From Neobacillus niacini (lineage in GTDB: Bacteria; Bacillota; Bacilli; Bacillales; Cytobacillaceae), in assembly GCF_000759675.1 (NCBI RefSeq), contig NZ_BAWM01000101.1, positions 62,001 to 126,000 of the forward strand: a DNA stretch of 64,000 nucleotides, given 5' to 3'. The translations under genes were made by a program, and so were the position numbers. Position 1 is the stretch's first letter; each line of letters opens with the position of its first letter. Positions 1 to 8,278 of this stretch are shown here, one piece after another. The notes below the pieces were generated by a model. The model ran no database searches, was not told the origin of the DNA, and was given only the letters and a program-made list of their open reading frames with translations.

Positions 1-1
1 A

Positions 2-1138
2 ATTTTAAGCATGTTCTTTGGTACGAGCTATGAATTTGGAATCATCTTTACATGCTCGGTCATGATTTTTTATGTTGGTATCGGTGGAATGAAGGGTACT
101 ACTCTAAACCAAGCGCTCGAATTATGGATTCGTCTCGGCGCCTTTCTCCTCATGGTTGGCGCTGCCATCTATGGCGGACTTCATTATCAGGAAATTCTAG
201 CAGCTATTAATGAATTTAAAGGTAGTATTACTGGTACTTCAGCGTTTACGGTTGACGGAAAAGATATACCATTTGATGGGTCTGTTTGGACCGGTACCGG
301 TAACTACTTCCCATCTTTCTGGCAAACAATATCGATGACAATCGGGCTTTCACTCGGTACAATTGGACTTCCTCACATCCTGCTTCGCTTCTATACAAAT
401 CCAAGTGCAAAAGCAGCGCGTAAGTCCGCTCTTATGGCGATTGGTATTGCAAGCGTGTTCTTTTTCTTCGCTGTGTATCTTGGAGTAGTTGGCCGCTCCA
501 TTTTTCTAAGCGGCAATATAGATTCAGGAGTTATGAAGGACCTTATCGCAGGCGGAAACAATATGGTTGTTCCATCTACTGCACAGGCGCTAGGTGGAGA
601 ATGGCTGCTTGGTCTTGTTATCGCGGGCGCATTTGCAGCCGTCTTCTCGAACCTTTCAGGATTATTCATCGCAAGTTCTGGCGCCTTAGCCCATGACTTG
701 TATGCAACTTTCTTCCGTAAGAACATCACAGAGAAGGAGCGCGTAATCGCAGGTAAAGTTGCAATTGTAATCCTTGGTGTTTTATACGGCGTCCTCGGTC
801 TCATGGTAAAAGGAGCTTCCATCGGCCATCTGGTCGCACTAGCGTTCACCGTTGCTGCCAGTACGTTTACTCCAATCTTTATCTTGGGCATTTGGTGGAG
901 AGGAATGACAGAGAAAGGAGCAATTGCCGGGCTCGTTACTGGCCTTCTTGCTTCAATGTACATGATTTTCTTTAAGACGACTCTTCCTGAATTCCTACAG
1001 TTCAATGTACCAGGATTAATTACAGTGCCAATTGGATTCCTATCTGTCTATATCGTCTCAAAGCTTGATCGCAGAGTGCCTGCCGATGTAAACGACTTTA
1101 TGAAAAAAGTTCACTCCAAAGAAACGGAAGCAGCATAG
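2..1138 (+). CDS. Sodium:solute symporter (SSS family, ActP-like), 5' end outside window
   Basis: Membrane carrier that couples solute uptake, probably a monocarboxylate such as acetate, to a cation gradient. The reading frame is open to the left edge, so the N-terminus is missing; the first ATG at 11 is internal. The visible part has about nine hydrophobic segments. A GLPHILLRFYT motif is typical of the cation/acetate symporter branch of SSS proteins, and the C-terminus is a short charged cytosolic tail. Full family members have about 500-550 residues, so roughly a quarter is missing. Substrate is inferred from family resemblance only. A short hairpin repeat follows the stop codon. Confidence 0.85.
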   Translation: MLSMFFGTSYEFGIIFTCSVMIFYVGIGGMKGTTLNQALELWIRLGAFLLMVGAAIYGGLHYQEILAAINEFKGSITGTSAFTVDGKDIPFDGSVWTGTGNYFPSFWQTISMTIGLSLGTIGLPHILLRFYTNPSAKAARKSALMAIGIASVFFFFAVYLGVVGRSIFLSGNIDSGVMKDLIAGGNNMVVPSTAQALGGEWLLGLVIAGAFAAVFSNLSGLFIASSGALAHDLYATFFRKNITEKERVIAGKVAIVILGVLYGVLGLMVKGASIGHLVALAFTVAASTFTPIFILGIWWRGMTEKGAIAGLVTGLLASMYMIFFKTTLPEFLQFNVPGLITVPIGFLSVYIVSKLDRRVPADVNDFMKKVHSKETEAA

Positions 1139-1152
1139 AAAATAAATATAAA

Positions 1153-1215
1153 GTGCCTGTCAATCCCCTATTTTCGTCGAACATTAACCGACATATTTTT
1201 GGGAGTGACAGGCAC
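1153..1215. repeat. Small REP-like hairpin with GTGCCTGTCA ends
   Basis: A 63-bp element bounded by GTGCCTGTCA and its exact complement TGACAGGCAC, so it can fold on itself. The same end motif bounds the 193-bp repeats at 3121 and 19738 and recurs once, as GGTGCCTGACACT, near 21829. It also lies where a terminator for the symporter would be expected. Confidence 0.6.
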
Positions 1216-1221
1216 CTAAAT

Positions 1222-1701
1222 TTAATTATCTTTAGTTACTAATTTTAGCGGAGCTGCTATTATTTTCTCAACCTTTTTACCCTGCAAAACGTCTCTTGCA
1301 GCGTCCACAGCGAGCTTACCAATTAGCTCTGGCTGTTGGGCTACTGTCGCTTCCATATCTCCTGATTAAATCGCATTTAGTGCGTCGTCATTTCCATCAA
1401 ATCCAATGACCATAACTTCCTTACCAGAGCTATTAATTGCCTCAATAGCCCCCAATGCCATTTCATCATTATGAGCAAATACAGCTTTAATATCAGGATT
1501 TGCTTGTAGAAGATTTTCCATTACAGTTAATCCTTTTGTACGATCAAAATCAGCAGCTTGTTTAGCAGTTACATTCAATTTTTGATCTGCTACGTTATGA
1601 AATCCCTTACCCCTTTCACGTGTGGCAGATGCCCCAGGAACCCCCTCTAATTCAATAACTTGTGTATTTTCTCCAAGCTTTTCAATAATATAATGTCCCA
1701 A
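1222..1701 (-). pseudogene. Decayed ribose-type ABC substrate-binding protein (rbsB remnant)
   Basis: The translation matches the C-terminal half of the periplasmic-binding-protein family Peripla_BP_4 (RbsB). Signature pieces are GVPGASATRERGKGF, KQAADFDRTKGL and a NDEMALGA motif that lines the sugar site. The signal peptide and first lobe are absent. A TAA at about 1363-1365 interrupts the frame after FDGNDDALNAI, and the expected tail (EATVAQQPELIGKLAVDAA to LVTKDN) continues in frame beyond it to a natural stop. Two independent lesions make this a pseudogene. No rbs operon partners are nearby, so it appears to be a stranded fragment. Confidence 0.85.
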
Positions 1702-1809
1702 AAAACCCCTTTCTTTAAGGTATCTCTACACAATCCTCATTATATTCAAGTGACAAATTTTATTCTTTCTTATAAAACTGTAAATCAAGATACTTATGAC
1801 CTTTTCATT

Positions 1810-2985
1810 TTAATACACATCACGTTGATAACGCCCTTGCTGCTGCATATCTTTAAGATACGCTTCTGCTGCATCGCGGGCCAGCCCGCCTTCTTTTTCA
1901 ATTACGCTAATAAGCGCTTCGTTAACGTCCTTCGCCATATGTTCCTTATCCCCACAAATGTAGAAATAAGCTCCATTTTCAAGCCAATTAAATAATTCTT
2001 TGCTATTTTCAAGCATTTTATGCTGTACATACACTTTATGAGCCGTATCACGGGAGAATGCAGAATCAAGCCTTGTCAATACCCCATCTTGTTGATACTT
2101 TTCCAATTCATTTTGATAAAGGAAATCCGCAGCTGCATGCTGACCCCCAAAAAATAGCCAAGAGCGTCCAGTTGCTTTATATATTGCACGTTCCTGGATA
2201 AAAGAACGGAATGGTGCAATACCTGTCCCAGGACCAACCATAATAATATCTTTATCTTTGAATTCCGGCAAATAGAAGTGTTTATTAACTTGCACAAAGA
2301 CTGGAAGTGTATCCCCTTCCTTAACACGGTCTGCACATAATACAGAACAAACACCATTTCGGTCCCGATTGTGAACCGTGTAGCGTACTGCACCAATGGT
2401 AAGATGCACTTCATCAGGATTGGCTGTAAGGCTGCTTGCAATAGAATAGAGACGCGGCGTCATTTTTCTTAGTAACGAGACGATTTCTTGCTCAGATGCC
2501 TTCCATGGGCCAAAATCACGTAACATGTCAAGCAAATCACGCCCATAGCAATATTCCTTTAGTTGGTTTGCATTTTCAGCCAACACAAGTTTTTGTAACT
2601 TTTCGTTATCTGTATATGCTACTGCCTGTTGTAAAATCTTCCTCGTCAACAGTGTAATTTCAAAGTAGGTTGTTAGCGCTTCCTTTAGCAGTAGCGTATC
2701 ACCCTGCTTATTTACAATTACAACCGCTTCCTCATCCCATTCCATTTCCTCTGTAAGGGTTGCTACAAGCTCTGGATCATTTTCAGGAATAATACCAAGT
2801 GCATCACCTGGGGCATAAGAAAGGCCCGAATCTTTTAGGGATAATTCAATATGTCTTGTTTCCTTACTAGATCCTGTTCCATTTAAATTAATATTTTTAA
2901 GTACCTTCGCTTGAAATGGATTGTTTCTTGAGAATGGTAGTGTGTCACTTTTGGTATTTTGAGGATTTTCCAAAGTAAGTTGCAT
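1810..2985 (-). CDS. CysJ-like flavoprotein reductase (FAD/NADPH part only)
   Basis: Transfers electrons from NADPH through FAD, as in the sulfite reductase alpha subunit. The 391 residues cover the connecting, FAD and NADPH domains. RLYS (178-181) and GVCS (211-214) bind FAD, GPGTGIAPFRSF (251-262) binds NADPH, CGD is at 344-346, and the C-terminus is the canonical RYQRDVY. Classical CysJ has about 600 residues because of an N-terminal flavodoxin domain; here the protein begins directly before the connecting domain, so FMN is not expected. The chosen ATG follows TGGAGGT by 8-9 bases; an upstream in-frame start has no ribosome site. No cysI is adjacent, so the acceptor (a separate flavodoxin or a sulfite reductase elsewhere) is unknown. 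Confidence 0.85.
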   Translation of the reverse strand: MQLTLENPQNTKSDTLPFSRNNPFQAKVLKNINLNGTGSSKETRHIELSLKDSGLSYAPGDALGIIPENDPELVATLTEEMEWDEEAVVIVNKQGDTLLLKEALTTYFEITLLTRKILQQAVAYTDNEKLQKLVLAENANQLKEYCYGRDLLDMLRDFGPWKASEQEIVSLLRKMTPRLYSIASSLTANPDEVHLTIGAVRYTVHNRDRNGVCSVLCADRVKEGDTLPVFVQVNKHFYLPEFKDKDIIMVGPGTGIAPFRSFIQERAIYKATGRSWLFFGGQHAAADFLYQNELEKYQQDGVLTRLDSAFSRDTAHKVYVQHKMLENSKELFNWLENGAYFYICGDKEHMAKDVNEALISVIEKEGGLARDAAEAYLKDMQQQGRYQRDVY

Positions 2986-3120
2986 AGCTCTTAACCTCCA
3001 AAAATTATTTATTAGATAGGATAACACAGTAATAGAATACCAGATGTGTATTTTGACACACAATCGTCAAATAATAAAACAAAATTAATTAGGACTATAT
3101 CGCCATCGGTATCAACTTGG

Positions 3121-3317
3121 GTGCCTGTCACTAACCGAAGTTTGATAGATTTTGTCGAAGAATATACTAGATTAATAAGTGTACTTTATGGAAAATGAGC
3201 CAATTTTGGGAAATGGCCCAAATATCAATAAGAAAAATCCGTAACTATTTGTTTACCCTGGTATTTGTTCCGTGAAACATTCTTATGAAACAAGACTTTT
3301 CGGGTAGTGACAGGTAC
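3121..3317. repeat. Dispersed MITE-like repeat, copy A
   Basis: The first 193 bp differ from the copy at 19738-19930 at only two positions. Copy A has imperfect 12-bp terminal inverted repeats, GTGCCTGTCACT at the left and AGTGACAGGTAC at the right. No coding capacity was found inside. The form (short, TIR-bounded, non-coding, near-identical copies in one genome) fits a miniature non-autonomous element. Confidence 0.75.
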
Positions 3318-3399
3318 GAGAGATATATGTTTTTAACCTTCTGCAAATGTCCAAAATGAAGCTGAAGAAGAGATTGTTCAATAGAATTATAAGCACAAA

Positions 3400-3612
3400 A
3401 TGAAAATCAACATAAATATGGCGGTGGGGTATATAAAACGATACTTTATTGTCATTATGTTGAGGGAAGAGCCATCGGAACGGGAGCAGTTCTATAATCG
3501 ATTGCACAACAAAATTCTCAAGGAAATAGTTCCTATTCGAAAGGGAAGGAAATATGAACTGACAACGCGTTCGAAAAACATGCATTACATAAACAAAAGG
3601 AAAGCCATTTAA
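3400..3612 (+). pseudogene. Possible transposase C-terminal fragment
   Basis: A 70-residue open frame directly beside repeat copy A. It contains EREQFYNRLHNKI and PIRKGRKYE, which resemble the basic tail found on some IS4-type transposases, but it has no catalytic residues and no convincing ribosome site. I cannot assign it firmly; it may be a remnant or a chance frame. Confidence 0.25.
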
Positions 3613-3757
3613 TGGATAAGATGAAATAAAACAACTTAAAATCCGATTTAAGGGAGAAAAATTCTCTCTTTTCATGCTGTCTTGAAAATTTTTTCCTTCA
3701 ATTGAAAAAAAACTATGAATCACATTCCAACTGAAATGTAATCCATAGTTCCTTAAG

Positions 3758-3895
3758 TTAATGACATTGATTACCAAAGCGATTTTCCCTGAAGTTTTTG
3801 CACCAAAATCGTTTCAACCAATGATATGCTTGTTCTTTTTGCGTGGAATTTAAATTGCTCAAATGCTTTAGTAAGTTATTGAAAGCCTTGCTCAT
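3758..3895 (-). CDS. Small hypothetical protein (45 aa)
   Basis: Begins MSKAFNNLLKHLSNL after a strong GAGGAGGATAA site 7-10 bases upstream of the ATG, and ends CKNFRENRFGNQCH. It looks amphipathic at the start and basic and aromatic later (HWLKRFWCKNF). The family is not recognised. The strong ribosome site argues for translation; it could also be the truncated start of a former transposase gene in this repeat-rich gap. An imperfect hairpin lies just downstream at about 3713-3750. Confidence 0.4.
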   Translation of the reverse strand: MSKAFNNLLKHLSNLNSTQKEQAYHWLKRFWCKNFRENRFGNQCH

Positions 3896-4293
3896 AACCT
3901 TTTATCCTCCTCGAAGTTATCCTTGATACTTCGATTATGAAGCTTTAAAACATGCAATAAATTTCTAATAATGCAACACAGTAATTGTATTCTCAATAAG
4001 AATTTAATTTACAAGATTTGTGATACTTATGCTTTCAAGTATATTTAAAAGACGAAATAAACTTCTTTAAAATAGAAAAGGCTATGCAATCAGCTATAGA
4101 AAAGCTAATGAATAAATCCAATTTAGATTATAAAAAGAAGCAGAAAAGTTATGGATAAAACAATTTTCGTTTGTAAAGATTTTCCAATAACTAAGGATCG
4201 ACCTTCTAGCTCTTCTATTGATCCCTTAGTTATACGAAATAGCTAATATCTCCCATTGTGATCTCCTTTTTCTTTTTTTGTATCTTTTTAAAT
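3896..4293. other. AT-rich intergenic stretch
   Basis: No supported gene. A 24-codon frame begins at an ATG near 4084 but has no ribosome site. An imperfect inverted repeat (AACTAAGGATC ... GATCCCTTAGTT) lies at about 4191-4233 and could be a transcription stop. Confidence 0.5.
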
Positions 4294-4356
4294 GTAAACG
4301 TCGAGTAACTTCATAACATACAATAAAAGTTGATTTTGGAGTTACTCGACGTTTAC
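4294..4356 (+). terminator. Strong hairpin between convergent regions
   Basis: A perfect 17-bp stem, GTAAACGTCGAGTAACT at 4294-4310 pairing with 4340-4356, is followed on the plus strand by a T-rich run. It sits 50 bp beyond the yhhN-like stop codon, but the T tract favours plus-strand termination. Confidence 0.6.
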
Positions 4357-4405
4357 TTTTCTTTTTTTATAAAAACTTCTCATTAGTGCTCGATTCATTT
4401 AACAA

Positions 4406-5086
4406 TTACATTCCAACATAAATGATACACATTTGCGCTCCCACATATGTTCCCCAAACCAAAAGAGGATCATATTTTATATTCCGTCCACCAATATCAG
4501 TAATTCCAATAATAAAGTCGGAAATAACAAACAAGAAACCACCAAGTGCTGGAATCCACCATATTCCACCGTAAGAATATGCAAGCGCAAACGCAAAACA
4601 CGCCATTCCGCCAACCCAAAGTCCGTATACAAGCGCCCCTATTGTAAATAATCGATCCTGCTTATGATTTCGAATAAAAAAGAACCAGCCAATAATTAAA
4701 AACAGGCCGTATCCCGTTAAAACAATAAATAAGCTATTCCATGAAATACCCGTTTTTAAAAAGGCTGTAACATATAAGCAGTGGGCAATAGCAAATGTCA
4801 CCATTCCACCAATGAGACGATGCCCAAATGGAATTAAGCCTGCCATAAATAAATCGCCAATTGTTGATAAAGCCATACCAATTGCAGCCCATTGTCGGTA
4901 AGGCGCTTCCAGGTCTTGTACCCACATCCATATTGCAGCTCCAGTTAATGAAAAACTAAGAAGTAAACGTATAAATAAGGGTAATGGTTCATTTTTCTTT
5001 GTTTGTTTTGATCGTCTTATTGCATAAATTGTACCGAACAGAAATAAAATTACTTGCCCAATCAACAGTATATACATTTCATTCAT
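4406..5086 (-). CDS. YhhN/TMEM86 family integral membrane protein
   Basis: A 226-residue protein made almost entirely of hydrophobic segments (about eight). It carries the family signatures GDLFMA near residue 83, an AHCLYV motif, and FVISDFIIG near the C-terminus. Eukaryotic members of the family (TMEM86B) are lysoplasmalogenases; the role of bacterial members is not settled, so enzyme activity here is an inference. The ATG follows AAGGAGA by 5 bases. It is followed, in the same direction, by no gene for about 500 bp and appears to be a single transcription unit. Confidence 0.8.
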   Translation of the reverse strand: MNEMYILLIGQVILFLFGTIYAIRRSKQTKKNEPLPLFIRLLLSFSLTGAAIWMWVQDLEAPYRQWAAIGMALSTIGDLFMAGLIPFGHRLIGGMVTFAIAHCLYVTAFLKTGISWNSLFIVLTGYGLFLIIGWFFFIRNHKQDRLFTIGALVYGLWVGGMACFAFALAYSYGGIWWIPALGGFLFVISDFIIGITDIGGRNIKYDPLLVWGTYVGAQMCIIYVGM

Positions 5087-5255
5087 ATTCTTCTCCTTGA
5101 TAAATTAATATTTCTATACCTCTTTATGAATGGGTTGTAGCTTTTTTTGTTTATTTAAAGTCTATAAATATCTTATTAGGCGTTGTCCCTATGTTATAGG
5201 ACATTTTTTTACTTCACGAAACAGATTTCTTCTAGGAGTGACAATGGATTATTTT

Positions 5256-5888
5256 TTATAATTCTATTTTCTGGTCGCCACGTTTTTCTAGATTTTTAGC
5301 AGTTTTACTTTGGTCAACATCCTTTTGGTTTTTAAAGGTACCCATGAGAAAATCATAGGCTGGGTTCGTAACACCATACCAGTAATTTTCATTTTTGAAA
5401 TGATGCCATAAATGAACCTTTTTCATCCAACGCCCCCATGGAGATATTGGCTGAAGGGGGCGATGAGCGATATAATGCTTCCACTCATAAAATAATAAAA
5501 AGAGCATGATACCTGCAATAAATGCGTTTGTAATTACAAAGCTAGATGAAAGAAAATAAAAAATGGATGCTACAATTGCAATGTTTGGCACACTATACCA
5601 TAAGGGTAAAAATAATAAATGTAATTCACTCGGATTTGTATGGTGGTCATAATGTAATCGTTTAAGCATTTTTAACAAAAATACATTCTTTGGTGGTTTC
5701 AGATGAAAAAGAAACCTGTGTGTAGCATACTCAGCTAAGGAATACATAATCATTCCCAGAATAAAAGCACCCCAAATTCCGATAGAGGTTAAATGTAGAA
5801 TCATAAATACAAAGCTAATGAGGAATAGACAGCTCATGATTAATATATCAGGGTAGGAAAAATATTCTTTAAAATATTTCAATCTCAT
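5256..5888 (-). CDS. Fatty acid hydroxylase / sterol desaturase superfamily protein
   Basis: Membrane di-iron oxygenase of 210 residues. It has four hydrophobic spans and the histidine clusters that hold the two irons: HRFLFH (57-62), HYDHH (79-83), HYIAH (138-142) and HLWHH (159-163). The superfamily hydroxylates or desaturates fatty acyl, sterol or carotenoid substrates; the substrate here is not evident. The ATG follows GGAGGCGTGATAA. It lies 21 bp downstream of the FadR-type regulator gene, same strand, so the two probably form one operon, which hints at a fatty-acid substrate. Confidence 0.85.
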   Translation of the reverse strand: MRLKYFKEYFSYPDILIMSCLFLISFVFMILHLTSIGIWGAFILGMIMYSLAEYATHRFLFHLKPPKNVFLLKMLKRLHYDHHTNPSELHLLFLPLWYSVPNIAIVASIFYFLSSSFVITNAFIAGIMLFLLFYEWKHYIAHRPLQPISPWGRWMKKVHLWHHFKNENYWYGVTNPAYDFLMGTFKNQKDVDQSKTAKNLEKRGDQKIEL

Positions 5889-5909
5889 TTATCACGCCTC
5901 CAGCTTTCT

Positions 5910-6593
5910 TTATTTTTTTCTATCTTTCCAGAGAGTCAAGCTTTTCTCCATTGTTGTCTTAGACAACCTTTCCGCTTCCATTGCATCTCCCTTTAATGCA
6001 GCTTTTAATAAGTCATGGTAATAGTTGAAGGACAACCCACGATGATCTTTTACAGAAAAATATCTTTTCGCTATATCTACATAAATGGAATCGAAGCTAT
6101 TTAAAATGAGTAGAAAGATCGGATTGGTAGTAAGGCCAGCACACCTTTTTTGCAAATCCCAATCAAATGCTGCATAGCTTTCTGCACTATCTTCAAGCTG
6201 CTCTAAATTGGCAAGGAGAGCAACCACTTTAGGTTGATTAAACGTAACAGCATCACGAATATAAGTCGGAGTCAACGAACTTCTTAATTCTAATAAGTAC
6301 ATGATAAATTCATCTGTAATGGTATGATGATTCTCAACAATATTAACAAGTGTCGTTAGATTCCCCTTGCTCCAATAATCATTAACAATCGCAGGCATTC
6401 CTTTTCTCCCTGTTATCCATCCACCCCTTCCTAAACGTTGAAGTGCCTCCCGAATAGTTGGACGACCAACACCAAATTCTTTTGCAAGCTCTCTTTCCGG
6501 CGGTAAAGTACTTCCAATAGAATAAACACCAGCCAATATGGATCTAATTAATTCATTTTCAATTTTATCTGAGGAGCGTTCCTTTTCTTTCAA
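5910..6593 (-). CDS. FadR-type GntR family transcriptional regulator
   Basis: A 227-residue DNA-binding regulator. The N-terminal winged helix is at about 10-72, with PPERELAKEFGVGRPTIREA (31-50) as the helix-turn-helix. The C-terminal all-helical part (about 80-220) resembles the acyl-CoA-binding domain of E. coli FadR, including FIMYLLELR and a YYHDLL segment, rather than the FCD domain of most GntR proteins. Known FadR binds long-chain acyl-CoA and releases DNA. Translation starts at TTG (6591-6593) after a purine-rich GGGGACGAGG. Two operator-like sites lie directly upstream, suggesting autoregulation with the hydroxylase gene. FadR_C regulators are unusual in Firmicutes outside this type of gene. 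Confidence 0.8.
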   Translation of the reverse strand: MKEKERSSDKIENELIRSILAGVYSIGSTLPPERELAKEFGVGRPTIREALQRLGRGGWITGRKGMPAIVNDYWSKGNLTTLVNIVENHHTITDEFIMYLLELRSSLTPTYIRDAVTFNQPKVVALLANLEQLEDSAESYAAFDWDLQKRCAGLTTNPIFLLILNSFDSIYVDIAKRYFSVKDHRGLSFNYYHDLLKAALKGDAMEAERLSKTTMEKSLTLWKDRKK

Positions 6594-6614
6594 ATCCTCG
6601 TCCCCTTTGATTTA

Positions 6615-6647
6615 TGGTAATACAGGTTAAAGACAGTGGTAATACCA
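6615..6647 (-). promoter_or_regulatory. Candidate FadR-family operator pair
   Basis: TGGTAATACCA at 6637-6647 fits the FadR-subfamily consensus T-N-G-T-N3-A-C-N-A at every fixed position. A second copy, TGGTAATACAG, starts at 6615, misses one fixed base, and is 22 bp away (two helical turns). Both lie 20-55 bp upstream of the regulator start codon. Confidence 0.6.
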
Positions 6648-6747
6648 AAAATCATATACTAAGTTTGAATTTTCTGTCAATAAAAAGGAGCGAATTTTTA
6701 TAAATAGAATTATCGAACAAGCCCGTGAACTACTTAGTAGGATGCAA

Positions 6748-7507
6748 GGTTCTGGTGCAAAATTTCAAGACACTTGCAATTAATCTTTAAATCTTGGACA
6801 TACTGATACTACTACTCTAAAAAAGGGGCATGATCAGTATGGGAAACCAAAATTTGTTCAAATGGAAACATTATCAGCCTGAGATCATCCTTCTTACAGT
6901 GAGATGGTACCTACGGTACAACTTAAGTTTTCGTGATTTGGTGGAAATAATAGAAGAACGAGGCCTATCGATAGCTCACACAACGATTATGCGTTGGGTC
7001 CATCAATATGGTCCTGAGTTGGATAAGAGAATCCGACGTCATCTCAAGCAGAGCAATGACTCGTGGAGAGTAGATGAAACATACATAAAAGTAATAGGGC
7101 AATGGATGTATTTGTATCGTGCAGTCGATTCAAAAGGGAATACCATTGATTTTTACTTAAGTAAAAATAGGAATACCAAATCAGCCAAGCGCTTTTTCAA
7201 AAAAGCCTTGGCTTTTTCGCATGTATCCAATCCTCGTGTCATTACTGTAAATAAGAATCCAGTTTATCCGGTAGCAATTGAGGAGTTAAGAAAAGAAAAA
7301 AAGATGCCAGAAGGCATCCAACTAATGCAAGTGAAATATCTTAACAACATTGTGGAACAGGATCATCGGTTCATTAAGAGGCGAGTCCTTCCTATGTTAG
7401 GGTTCAAGTCTTTTGACACAGCTACATCCATTCTTTCGGGAGTAGAAGCCATGCATATGATCAAAAAAGAACAGATTGATTTACGGGATCAGTCTGCCCA
7501 AAATTAG
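6748..7507 (+). mobile_element. IS6-family insertion sequence, right end lost
   Basis: The left inverted repeat GGTTCTGGTGCAAAA at 6748-6762 is typical of the IS240/IS6 group and stands about 70 bp before the transposase. The matching right repeat (TTTGCACCAGAACC-like) was not found after the transposase stop, where a nitrilase-family fragment begins instead. The element is therefore truncated or rearranged. Confidence 0.75.
6830..7507 (+). CDS. IS6-family transposase with mutated active site
   Basis: A full-length (225 aa) DDE transposase by layout: helix-turn-helix region (about 30-70), first acidic residue D82 in WRVDETYIKV, and final acidic residue E176 in NNIVEQDH. The second catalytic aspartate, normally in TVDKNPAYP, is N141 (codon AAT) in VITVNKNPVYP. 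A DDE enzyme with Asn at this position is expected to be inactive. The ATG at 6830 follows AAGGGG closely; the fourth codon (ATG) is an alternative start. With the right terminal repeat also missing, this copy is probably immobile. Confidence 0.85.
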   Translation: MISMGNQNLFKWKHYQPEIILLTVRWYLRYNLSFRDLVEIIEERGLSIAHTTIMRWVHQYGPELDKRIRRHLKQSNDSWRVDETYIKVIGQWMYLYRAVDSKGNTIDFYLSKNRNTKSAKRFFKKALAFSHVSNPRVITVNKNPVYPVAIEELRKEKKMPEGIQLMQVKYLNNIVEQDHRFIKRRVLPMLGFKSFDTATSILSGVEAMHMIKKEQIDLRDQSAQN

Positions 7508-7525
7508 AAAGAATTTATCCATCAA

Positions 7526-7948
7526 TTGTTTGGGCTAAAATCAATAACCGATAAATGGGAAATGGAAAATTCAAGGACAGCGATGGAATCTGTTCGATCA
7601 TTTTCAATATTTGTTGGGGACCCGGTCATCCATGCTTCCCATTGCGGGAATATTGAGTGTGCCATGCCTTGGATACCTCTAAAATACAAAGGCTACTATG
7701 AGGCTGGTGCGATGATCGTGAATGCTAAAGGTGAAGTGTTGGCGGTACGTGACAGGCTAGATGGCCCCGGCATCGTTATGGGTGACGTGGTACCTGCACC
7801 TACTAAACAGCAAGTACCTTACCATTTTTGGCTCCACAAGAAAGGACCATTACCGGCGTTTGCCTGGAACTATCAACGGTTGCACGGGAAACGCTGGTAT
7901 TCGAAATACATGGTCACGTCCGGTAAGACCGCTTCATGGAGAAACTAA
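7526..7948 (+). pseudogene. C-terminal fragment of a carbon-nitrogen hydrolase (nitrilase family)
   Basis: The segment from about codon 25 onward matches the last third of the nitrilase fold: VGDPVIHASHCG, a GYYEAGAMIVNAKGEVLA strand pair, and a tail of FWLHKKGP and YQRLHGKRWYSKYM. The catalytic Glu-Lys-Cys part is absent. The first ~25 codons look unrelated, so the frame begins at a junction close to the broken right end of the IS6 copy. The gene was probably cut by insertion and later deletion. Family assignment rests on pattern alone. Confidence 0.5.
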
Positions 7949-8220
7949 TACAGACATGCCATGCCGCCAAAATTTTGTCGAGAGAACATCGATAAATTAC
8001 TGGCAGCCCAGGCACTTGATTTATCCTTTTATTAGTAAAATTGCTACAACATACAGGAGTTAACCGCATTCGTTTTGTACGTAAATAAAGAACCCTTTTG
8101 AACTCTTCCCCCCTCAAACCTGCATTCCTGTGTCGTTCTCAATCATACTAAAGTTTTTCCGATAAATGACATATTGATACTTATTGCCCCTATAACCTTA
8201 GTAACAGTTACCTAAGCAAG
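7949..8220. other. Non-coding stretch after nitrilase fragment
   Basis: No supported gene or recognisable repeat up to the hairpin at 8221. A short plus frame overlapping the fragment has no independent support. Confidence 0.4.
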
Positions 8221-8273
8221 AGAAACTATCCTGACTGCTATGTTCATGTCTTAAAGCAGTCAGGATAGTTTCT
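8221..8273 (-). terminator. Terminator of the beta-propeller gene
   Basis: A perfect 19-bp inverted repeat (8221-8239 with 8255-8273, 15-base loop), five bases past the stop codon of the minus-strand gene. The T tract on the minus strand is weak, so it may also act as an mRNA-stabilising hairpin. Confidence 0.7.
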
Positions 8274-8278
8274 GTTTA

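Noticed and set aside
391..1005. Long minus-strand frame (204 codons) opposite the symporter
   Set aside because: Antisense shadow of a real gene; no ribosome site and no protein-like pattern.
3283..3777. Minus-strand frame of 164 codons
   Set aside because: It lies opposite a possible transposase remnant and overlaps the 45-codon gene and a hairpin; no start signal.
7508..7560. Right inverted repeat of the IS6 element
   Set aside because: No TTTGCACCAGAACC-like sequence was found after the transposase stop; the element is reported as truncated.
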